From Didymodactylos carnosus (taxonomy: Eukaryota > Rotifera > Eurotatoria > Philodinida > Philodinidae): a stretch of 38,668 bases of DNA. A model generated the notes under the pieces. It saw nothing but the letters and a program-made list of their open reading frames with translations, had not been told where the DNA came from and ran no database searches. Shown in pieces: positions 31,692 through 38,668 of this stretch. Within the stretch, counting starts at the first letter, position 1, and every line of letters begins with the position of its first letter. The position numbers and the translations under genes were made by a program. Where the stretch lies: positions 1 to 38,668 of the forward strand of contig CAJNOQ010000938.1 of the NCBI GenBank assembly GCA_905250885.1, in the 5' to 3' direction.

Positions 31692-32078
31692 ATGTCTAGA
31701 AAGGTTTTGATATTTCCAAATAAAAAAGTTTTTCATGCTAAGAATGAACAGGATAATGATGAATTGGAGAGTAATAGTACACCAATATCCACTCAAGACA
31801 TCCAGAACACTACCGATACCAATGAACTTGTACTAGGAAGACGTTGTAATGCACTGAATAGATTGCATCAAGCGAATTCAAGCGATGAAACTAGTAGTGC
31901 AAGAATGTCAGATCTTGGTTCTAGACCACTTCGGTTATTCAGTAGAAACAATGATATTGATGAGTGCAATGATCAAGCTAATTCATTGAAAAATGATATT
32001 GATTTAATTGGACGAAAAGTATTTGAATTAAATACAAATTTAAACAAAATCATAGTTGAAGAAGAACAAAGAAAATAA
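31692..32078 (+). CDS. 128-residue polar protein, unrecognised
   Basis: ATG 31692, stop TAA 32076-32078. The N-terminus is basic (MSRKVLIFPNKKVFHAKNE). The middle is low-complexity S/T/N/D, and the C-terminal 35 residues are a predicted coiled coil (NSLKNDIDLIGRKVFELNTN). After the stop the translation continues IHIGNNFEIN, which faintly resembles NIGNSIRYLNEK in the minus-strand fragment at 32816-33026. The two may therefore be inverted relatives, with this stop being secondary. Placement right behind a splice-acceptor-like site makes a real coding exon plausible. No family recognised. Confidence 0.45.
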   Translation: MSRKVLIFPNKKVFHAKNEQDNDELESNSTPISTQDIQNTTDTNELVLGRRCNALNRLHQANSSDETSSARMSDLGSRPLRLFSRNNDIDECNDQANSLKNDIDLIGRKVFELNTNLNKIIVEEEQRK

Positions 32079-32105
32079 ATTCACATTGGTAACAATTTCG
32101 AAATC

Positions 32106-32815
32106 AATCAACGATGAAGGATGAGGTCACATATGTGTGAACAGATTCTCTATACTTTGTCCTTGTTCACTTGTTCATCTTGATACATATCACCGTATTA
32201 TAGCTTACATATAAACAAGCTGAACAAGTGTCCTGGTTGGTGCCTTTATTTGTCAGGAGTATAATATTATTTTACAAGAAAATACTTCAATACATCAATG
32301 TTTGGTAGTAGATGAACGATCACGTATGAAAATCATCGTTTTTCGCTGTGTTTCTTTTGTTGAACTTTAACAAAAACAACCGTATTAGCAATGATAATAG
32401 AAATAATACTTAATCCTGCAAGTATTGAAAATAATAGACCAATTCCAACAGCTTTTATTATTGGAGCAGCAACAACAGTACCTAAACCAGAAAATATAAA
32501 GGGTAAAAAGATAACAACTGCAGAAATAGCTCCAGCTTTGTCTTGCTTTTTAATAGTTAAATACTACTACCCACTCTTAATATACCCACTGTTTGTTTCA
32601 AATCCATTTTAAGCATAGTTTTCAAGAGATAGTCCCTGAGTAAGTAAATCATCAAGATGTGGAAATAAAAGCTTGACAGTGTCGAGCTAGCGGTATAAAC
32701 TTTCGAGGTTAGAAAGTAAAGTATCAGGTGAACATGATCAAGATGAACAAGTGAACAAGGACAAAGTATAAAGAATCTGTTCACACATATGTGACCTTAT
32801 CCTTCATCGTTGATT
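32106..32815. mobile_element. 710 bp element with 79 bp inverted termini enclosing a coding fragment
   Basis: The arms 32106-32184 and 32737-32815 are both exactly 79 bp and differ at only two positions. They begin AATCAACGATGAAGGAT and include the palindromic CACATATGTG. The interior carries a minus-strand membrane-protein coding fragment (32333-32556). The right arm abuts, and is in frame with, the coding fragment 32816-33026. No obvious target duplication. The near identity of the arms says that either the inversion is young or gene conversion keeps them alike. Confidence 0.75.
32333..32556 (-). pseudogene. Membrane-hairpin coding fragment
   Basis: The frame ends in TGA (32333-32335). It encodes about 70 residues: a short charged start (KKQDKAGAISAVVIFLPFIF), a Gly/Ala turn, two hydrophobic segments (about 20 residues each, including GIGLLFSILAGLSIISIII), and a basic tail VQQKKHSEKR. 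Upstream it meets two adjacent stop codons. It looks like the C-terminal membrane region of a protein whose coiled-coil part could be the fragment at 32816-33026 on the same strand. Family unknown. Confidence 0.45.
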
Positions 32816-33026
32816 GCAGTTTTCTTAAAGCAAATTCTAATTGATTGACTGCTGAACCAAGAATTGATACTAATTCATTATCCATATGATTTAAATTCAA
32901 TGATTGTAATTTTTCATTTAAATATCGAATGCTATTTCCAATATTTAGTTTAATCTCGAGTAAATTTATTTGCTCTTCTTCTATGCTGCACTCTAATCGA
33001 CTTTGTACTGCACTTGAAAACTGCAT
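32816..33026 (-). pseudogene. Coiled-coil coding fragment
   Basis: ATG 33026. The encoded part, before the frame enters the 79 bp arm, is strongly helical (SIEEEQINLLEIKLNIGNSI, LNEKLQSLNLNH, SAVNQLEFALRKLQ). The frame then reads 11 more codons in the arm and stops. With the membrane fragment at 32333-32556 it could have formed one protein of long helices plus a membrane hairpin. That is inference; no family is recognised. Confidence 0.45.
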
Positions 33027-33392
33027 CTAGTAAACTGTATTTCAAGGTTCAACACCAAAAAATATTTGTTGGGCGCGAAACGGGACCGATATATCTTCGG
33101 TTTCAAGACCCTCATCTTGCAAACCTATCACAGCTCTTTGGTTAACACAGGAAGCCAAGTTTCATACGTCATTCGATTCGCCTTGAAACGAAGATAAAAA
33201 GTATGAATCGCATTTTTCGTTCTTGAGATATTTGAATTTTATTAAAATTTAGCCGTTTTCGCCTAAAATCCGGCAAGTCGTTTTTCATTAACTTTTTCAG
33301 TTACTAACAGACAATAGGTAAGAAACGATGCTAAATCTAATGGAAACATTTTCAAGATCTCCAGGTGATTTCTGGAAGGTTTCTGGAGAACT

Positions 33393-34190
33393 TTGTGCCA
33401 TGTCTCGTACATGATTGTGAGTTTATTTGTGATAAGACACAAGGTGTGTGTCTTAGCATGGGAGGTTTTATGTTTGATGTCGGTTAGTAATACTACTAGG
33501 CATCAGACTGAAGAATTGAAAGTGTTATTCTTGAATTGTAATAGCATATCAACATCTATTGAGAAACAATCCCATTCGATATTAACTAAATTCGATCTTT
33601 TGGCATCTTATGTTGCAGCATCTACACCTATTCTAGTTGCTGTTACTGGATCGTGGTTAAATAACAATGACCCTGATAGTCACGTGTCTACTTTGGGTTA
33701 TCAATCACCGATATGTAAAGATCGTCTCTATAGGGCACGTAGTGGTTTGTTAATTTATGCTCGTAATGACGTAAAAGTATCTCCTCGTACTGATTTTGAA
33801 AATAATCCATTTGAAACCTGCTTTTTAAACGTACGGTTGTGTTACAGAAAGTCTTTCTTGATTGGTGTACGTTATAGATCCAAAGAACACAATATAGCAA
33901 ATTTTGTTGATTATGTCATTGCACCGGATTAGAATGGATTTCTCCTTGATTGGAGACTTTAATGGTCACTGCATGAAATGGTGCCCACGAAACCGTCGAC
34001 TACTGCAGGAAACATATTGTTTGATCTCTCTATCGTCGAAGGTCTGACGCAGCTATTATAACACAAAAGCTGTACCACTAGCGCTCTTTTTCTCCAAAAA
34101 AGAAATTATATCATATAATTATTGATCATGTTATCATTGCTGTTGACCTCCTACTCCCTCCCCTTCATCACATGCACTTTTTGAGGACTC
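33393..34190 (+). pseudogene. LINE APE-type endonuclease fragment
   Basis: The plus-strand frame reads LKVLFLNCNSISTSIEKQ (the opening strand of LINE endonucleases), PILVAVTGSWLNNNDPDSHV (the TETWL block, with the catalytic Glu replaced: VTGSWL), then KDRLYRARSGLLIYARNDV. After a stop near 33930 and a frameshift comes SLIGDFNGHCMKWC (GDFN motif). It then fades out with GLTQLL. The missing Glu and the frameshift make it inactive. No RT follows. Confidence 0.75.
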
Positions 34191-34465
34191 CCATCTAGAA
34201 CCCGTCGGGTCCAAGAATTTCTGGACTCGGACTAGAAACTCTTAATAAAATTTTCCAATCCGAATCTGATTGTCTTTCCGAAACTGGGGTGCAGCAAATC
34301 CAAGGCCTTGAGATTTTGGTATCATTTCGTTTGGATTTGAGATTAAGTTTGGATTCAATTGGACATGGAATTGAATTTGTGGGCTTAGGTTTGATTTGGA
34401 TGTAGTCTCTAATGAACCGAATCCCAAAGATTTGATAAGATAGAGTGTCAGCAACAACGGTCTAC

Positions 34466-34591
34466 TATACTAGATGTGCATCACAACCAGAAAATGATTT
34501 TGGGGCTTGGGACCAAATCCTTAGTCTTTCGATTTAGATTCGATTCCAAACCCAAAAAATCATTTTCTGGATGTGATGCACATCTAGTATA
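34466..34591. mobile_element. 126 bp hairpin MITE
   Basis: Arms of about 46 bp (34466-34511 and 34545-34591) pair as an inverted repeat: TACTAGATGTGCATCACA then CCAGAAAATGATTTT. The loop is 33 bases. Both ends read TA|TACTAG, compatible with a TA target duplication as in Tc1/mariner-type MITEs. The region just upstream (34240-34440) repeats GGATT/GAATTTG-like motifs but has no clear structure. Confidence 0.65.
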
Positions 34592-34594
34592 ATG

Positions 34595-36391
34595 TACCGT
34601 GGTTACTTTTCCTTCGTTATTAGTGAGAACTCGATCAGTTCAAAGATGCAATGCAAAGGTAGAATTCTTTCCGGCGGTACGAAATCCATTACTCATCGCG
34701 CGTCTCAAAGGTGTGTCCTGGCTGAAAACTTAACCTGCGATGATGGTCGAGTATTCCTCAACATTCCCATCGTCGTCTTCGAGGTGAATTGTATTATTGA
34801 TTGGATTGAGTATTAGATCTGCAATGTCTCTTCGTTGATGAGAGAGAATTCCAGCTTCTGAGAGGATAAAAAACTGCTCTGCACTTCTGACTGGTGCCGC
34901 CGTCAATTTCAATATGTCTTTCTCAAATTTCTCTACCATTTCACCGTTTCCCGTTTCTGCCAATCTACAACCTTCGAGTGCAAGACCGTTCCGTTATAAA
35001 CGGCGTTCACGTGTGCAAAACGTATTTGTCCATGCAGAGTATATGGTGTATATTTCTTAATGTCATTTAGCGTAGCGGCAGAATTTTGTGTCATGTGCAT
35101 ACCGGTCATTCTGCTGGTGGTTAGCTGACGTTTCAATGATGTCGGTAGTTGTTCTATCTGAGAACGTAGATGGTGCGCTAATTCGATGTTTCCCATAGCG
35201 GCGGCATTATCGGCTTTATGTTCTAATTCCATCATATTTTGGGAATCTTCATGATATAAATTAACCTTCTCCTTGAATGTCATGTTGTCTTCTCGAGCCT
35301 GTTTTGGGGTTATGTTGAGTTCTTCAGCAACTTCTGCATCGGTAAGAATGCTAGAGGCATCGAAGCCGATAGCCGAGTCGAAATGCAACGTGCCTGCGTG
35401 ATACATTCGTCAGTTGCTCACGGGTTTCCTATCCGACGGTAATGGCCGTGAGCACGCACTTTGGTTTAAACGATTTATTATGAAAAAAAAGAAAAGTAAG
35501 AAAAGGCATATCAGAGTATCAGAAAACTTAGAATCGCCGAAGGGCATTGTACTTGCATCGAGACTCGACAAATTAACTCCAAAAACGAAAATCTTGGTGT
35601 CTGCTTTCAGATGTTCATTACCCGGATCTCCATCAATCAATTCCATTTTCCGAAAGTGGTCGATGAGCGCCTCTGTGTTCATTGGTCTTACATACGAAAT
35701 ATGATGGAGTTCTGGACGAAGCGGATTTTTCCGTTCCATTCCAGTGTTTACGAGCACATGTCGGTCTATTGCCGAGCCTTGTTCGCCTTTTGTTTTGTCG
35801 GTGAATTTTACCTCCGGTCGGAGAGGGGTTTTGGCATCTATGCTTGTCACTTCCGTATTGTACAGAAAATGCTGTTTCAAAAATGGTATATTATTTGCAA
35901 GCACTGGCAATAGTTTCACTTATGTACAAACGATCAATTTCACCGAGGACAGTACGTGCAAGAAAGGGTTCATCCGGAGTTATACCTTGGTCTAGCCGTT
36001 TTTCAACAGCCTCAAAAGTAGCATGCAATGGAACATTCGATATAAACCTTTCTCTTAGTAACTCTTTGTTCTCTGCGACATAATTCAGTATCCTCTGTGC
36101 ATTATCTAATAGTTTCTCCGACTTACTATTGGCCATTCCCAAACCTTGATCATTGCCCCAAGCGTTTCCATGAGACGAAACTACTTTTGGACCGAGACCG
36201 ATAGTAAGAGTGTTTACATCATATTTTCCACCTAGATGCATTATCTGGTTGAAGGTATCTGGTCGCTCTTGAGAAAATCGTGCAATTGCTGCTGCGTCAT
36301 GCATTCCACTCTGTCCATCTCCAACGATAAGGACGTCGTAGATAAATGCAAGAGTTCGATTGAGCGCGGTTGGTTCGTTCGCCGTGACCAT
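34595..36391 (-). pseudogene. FAD-dependent oxidoreductase gene, broken
   Basis: Begins at ATG 36391. The N-terminus has a dinucleotide-binding Rossmann fold: FIYDVLIVGDGQSGMHDAAA, with G-D-G-Q-S-G at residues 24-29. Later segments include IGLGPKVVSSHGNAWG, then, after a frameshift near 35920, LPVLANNIPFLKQHFLYNTE and ADTKIFVFGVNLSSLDASTM. A 69 bp GT-AG intron follows (35459-35527). The next exon meets an in-frame TGA (35410-35412), then continues MYHAGTLHFDSAIGFDASS and NITPKQARED. A second frameshift lies near 34963 (AETGNGEMVEKFEKD), a TAA at about 34727, and a TGA near 34640. Total about 560 codons. The closest functional description is an FAD/NAD(P)-binding oxidoreductase; substrate unknown. 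Family members are bacterial-looking, so an old horizontal acquisition is plausible but untested. Confidence 0.7.
35459..35527 (-). other. 69 bp GT-AG intron in the FAD oxidoreductase gene
   Basis: Minus-strand donor TAA|GTTTTCTG and acceptor AAACCAAAG|TGCG, with a T-rich middle. Removing it joins FGDSN to ACSRPLPSDRKPVSN in frame. The length is a multiple of three and there is no stop inside, so the unspliced frame also reads through. A short intron of this kind supports a eukaryotic, animal-like origin of the locus. Confidence 0.6.
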
Positions 36392-36701
36392 CAGTCTTCG
36401 ATTTCACAAGACAAGACTATTATATCTAAAAAATTATGGCTTTAAACCTTAATTCCCATGTGTAGCTTTTCTGACTAACAATTTTCGAGTTAACGGATCA
36501 TCGATTTTTTGCTCATTTCTGTTACACATGGAGAGACGATAACACTTTAGCTCGTCGGCAATTCAGCTTTAACTCAATTGTTAATGAACCATCATTCCAC
36601 GTATATATGTATACATACAGATTATACTGTGCCAGGATAATATGGCCTTAACTGATAGTCTAGGTTCGTAAGAAAACATGTCAGCGTCGCTGTCAGCATA
36701 C

Positions 36702-36931
36702 TAATGTGCAGGCACATTAAACTTAGAAAAACTGCCCCACAATATTTTATCCGAGATATATTTACATTTTAATGTCCCGGCACATTACTGACATGACTGA
36801 GAGATAGAGCCATACGAGAAAAAATGTCATCATCCGTTTCCGCAAACGAATCTACCGGCACGCTAAACGTAAAAGTCATGTCGACAACAAGTTGAACAGA
36901 AAATGAAAGAAAATAATGTGCCCGCACACTA
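36702..36931. repeat. Four copies of a near-palindromic 18-mer
   Basis: TAATGTGCAGGCACATTA (36702), TAATGTCCCGGCACATTA (36770), the decayed GAATCTACCGGCACGCTA (36848) and TAATGTGCCCGCACACTA (36914) are spaced 68, 78 and 66 bases apart. Each is close to a perfect dyad TAATGTGC..GCACATTA. Between the copies TGTCAG/TGACATGA-like words recur. They lie about 300-540 bp upstream of the FAD gene start. They could be a degenerate satellite or a set of binding sites for a dimeric protein. Confidence 0.6.
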
Positions 36932-36961
36932 AGGAGAAAAATACACTATGTGAACACATCT

Positions 36962-37014
36962 TCTCGAGCCTGTTTCGGAGTTATATCGAGTGCTTCAGGA
37001 ACTTCTGCATCCAT
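36962..37014 (-). pseudogene. Fragment of a diverged FAD oxidoreductase paralogue
   Basis: About 50 bp match the exon at 35288-35340 at roughly 85% identity. The minus strand encodes DAEVPEALDITPKQARED against DAEVAEELNITPKQARED in the neighbouring gene. Homology stops abruptly on both sides. It shows that the locus once held, or received, a second copy. Confidence 0.65.
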
Positions 37015-37039
37015 TTCAATGTGCAATATACAATTCGCT

Positions 37040-37780
37040 TCGGTGAAAGACAGGATCATATGACCAAAATGTTACCGTACTTGCGCTCGTACCACTGTGT
37101 GGCTCCAATGAACTTATAAATCATGTGACGGTAAGCAGAAAAGTGCTCTACTGCGAAAAACGGATGACATAGTAGAGAATTTGAAGGGCTATCGACCAGC
37201 ATGCTATAGAGAAGTATATGATGTTTTGTTTGTAGGGAAAATATGACTAAAAGAGTGCTCTACTGGTGTGTTTGGTAGTCGAAGGTTGCATGTCTGCAGT
37301 GATTGGCTTAACCAATCAAGATATTCTGACTAGTTCAGTGTGTAGAGAGTTTCACGGGCTATCGACTCATGCGTTTTCTTAGTGTCCGGTAGCGGAACAA
37401 GGATGGAAGGAGTAGCATATACTCATCATTAAGGTTGGAGGCTGCCTATGTGAATCGTATTGTCAAGAAATTACCAGGGTTTTAATAAAGAAATGTATGT
37501 GATTCCATCTGGGATTGAATAGTGCGGCATTTTTCCTTGATAGGAAGGCAATCTTACTAGAAAAAGAGAGACAAAGTGTGTACTAATGCTATAACTTTTG
37601 TGTCGATAGGATAGATTTTTCATACTTTGTGAACGAGTTTTCCACAATCCTGCAACAACAAAAATGCCTTTTCTGCACTTGTATTGCATAAGCACACGCA
37701 TGTGCCGCACATGTCCGCGCACATATTCATTATATCCGTCATAACTGATAGCAAAGTAACAGCAAATTATTTAACGGAAT
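37040..37780. other. No recognisable gene; weak direct repeats
   Basis: AGTGCTCTACTG appears near 37141 and 37254, and GGGCTATCGAC near 37186 and 37358. The spacings differ, so this is not a clean tandem repeat. Frames are short and unrecognised. Confidence 0.35.
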
Positions 37781-38440
37781 GGCTATTGCCACTCCCGGCA
37801 GTATCAATAAGGAGCTATTGCCACTCTCTGGACGTGTCAATTAAGAAAACAATTAAAGAAGTGAATAAAAAGTGAAGCTAATTGGAAACGGTGAAGAAAT
37901 GAAGATAAACGCCTTTACGTAAGAAAATATCTATATGAATCTCAGTAGAGGACAAGAGTATATAAATGTCAGTTTAAGTGGTGCGTACGTCTGTACAAAT
38001 TTGTCTGTTTCATAGGAAGTGTGTGCATAGTGGGGAGAGGGGGGAGAGGCAGTATGAGAGTGAGTTCGCCTACAATATTTTGTTGCCCATCCGAATGAGT
38101 TTTTTGAAGAATTGCTTAAAAGATATAATAAGTCATGGAAATAAGTAATAAGTGCTAGTGATCGTTAATGATGATTAATAGTAGATGTTGGAGATCTAAA
38201 TAAAACAATTTATTAGTGTGCAGCGGACTGCGATCACAACAAGGATCTTAAAAGTTATTTTCTAATTAGCACGTTTATTACGTTCTCGGACAATCTGGTG
38301 GCGAAAATGCGACAGATCTCTGCGAATAGTGCATCCTCAACAGCGTCGACCTATAACTGATAGAAAATTTCGCTTACTTGACATATCAAATAATTGTTTT
38401 CTTAATTGACACGTCCAGGGAGTGGCAATAGCTCCTTGTT
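37781..38440. mobile_element. Foldback/TIR element, copy B
   Basis: The left end (GGAGCTATTGCCACTC subunits at 33 bp spacing, then GTGTCAATTAAGAAAACAAT) and right end (38383-38440) match the TIRs of copy A. The interior 37860-38130 matches the reverse complement of copy A 19620-20060, including CAAATTTGTCTGTTTCATAG, GTGTGTGCATAGTGGGGAGA and CATCCGAATGAG. The interior is therefore inverted relative to copy A. Between 38131 and 38370 about 240 bp replace roughly 100 bp of copy A; this unique part holds an AATAAA and is probably a secondary insertion with deletion. Confidence 0.75.
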
Positions 38441-38549
38441 GACTTGGTCGTATTGACCAAGCCATTTTCAAGTCAAAAAGCATGTATACAGTTGACCACT
38501 CCACACACTTAAACAAGTCCTTTTTAATCTCTGCTGGGTACATGAGCTG
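38441..38549 (-). mobile_element. Truncated inverted copy of the hAT-type MITE
   Basis: GACTTGGTCGTATTGACCAA, TCAAAAAGCATGTATACAGT and ACACTTAAACAAGTC match the reverse complement of 19035-19165. The copy lacks both termini and begins exactly where foldback copy B ends, so the foldback element appears to have inserted into it. Confidence 0.75.
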
Positions 38550-38668
38550 ATTGCGCTGGTATTGTACGGTTTGACTAAAAAAAGTCAACAAAATAAACTT
38601 GCTTGGAAATTTTTTTCTTTAGTCGGACTATATACTAGTATCATCAGGGATCACGAAATAAAAAATTT
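38550..38668. other. No recognisable feature
   Basis: Short AT-rich end of the window. Confidence 0.4.

Noticed and set aside
32333-33026. Pore-forming toxin of the long-helix plus hydrophobic-hairpin type
   Set aside because: The two fragments superficially have that layout, but no family motif is recognisable, the parts are broken and their original connection is unproven.
35414-36083. Overlapping plus-strand frames of 79-100 codons
   Set aside because: They are antisense to the FAD oxidoreductase gene and have no recognisable motif.
22905-36391. Reassigned genetic code with TGA as tryptophan
   Set aside because: TGG is used for Trp in the same genes (for example LSEWAEN, AIRWTLF), and TAA, TAG and frameshifts also interrupt the frames. 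Ordinary pseudogene decay is simpler.
36702-36931. CRISPR array
   Set aside because: Copies are few and diverged, spacing is uneven and the host is eukaryotic.

Overview
The window looks like a repeat-rich, AT-rich stretch of a eukaryotic nuclear genome, most likely a bdelloid rotifer. Reasons: (i) genes carry short GT-AG introns (one 69 bp intron is readable) and there are no operons; (ii) the gene families match what I recall of bdelloid genomes: a rotifer-type N-terminal domain at 358-709, an RNF213-like AAA ATPase, a SecA-like helicase and a bacterial-looking FAD oxidoreductase; (iii) LINE, Ty3/gypsy and terminal-inverted-repeat elements are densely interleaved. The assignment rests on recognising sequence by eye, not on a database search.

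Layout. 0-7 kb: one exon of a rotifer-type protein (-), a 489 bp TIR element, a LINE scrap (+), a second TIR element, a broken RNF213-like gene (-) and a LINE RT scrap (-). 7-12 kb: a three-unit repeat; a large palindrome (8998-10545) whose two arms each carry the same 44-codon reading frame in divergent orientation, one arm being interrupted by a SINE-like insertion with a 16 bp target duplication; then a pair of direct repeats. 12-15.3 kb: a decayed CR1-like LINE (-) whose ORF1 carries an SGNH (GDSL) esterase domain and whose ORF2 carries endonuclease and RT. 15.3-21.7 kb: a second LINE RT (-), a foldback element, a 309 bp hAT-type MITE with an 8 bp target duplication, and a foldback family with about 150 bp TIRs. 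21.5-26.6 kb: an RT scrap and a truncated Ty3/gypsy element (-) with its 5' LTR and a tRNA-Gly-like primer binding site. 26.7-31.5 kb: a long SecA-like helicase gene (+), broken by frameshifts, stops and a tandem repeat insertion. 31.7-33 kb: two small coding fragments around a 710 bp element with 79 bp TIRs that encloses a membrane-hairpin coding fragment. 33.4-34.6 kb: a LINE endonuclease scrap and a short hairpin MITE. 34.6-37 kb: a broken FAD oxidoreductase gene (-) plus a fragment of a diverged paralogue. 37.8-38.6 kb: a second copy of the foldback element, abutting a second, truncated copy of the hAT MITE.

Almost every recognisable protein-coding region is damaged, so I read this as a gene-poor graveyard region (subtelomeric or transposon-rich), not an expressed cluster. 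I see no evidence that the genes work together. The only intact-looking reading frames are short: the exon at 358-709, the two palindrome frames, and the frame at 31692-32078.
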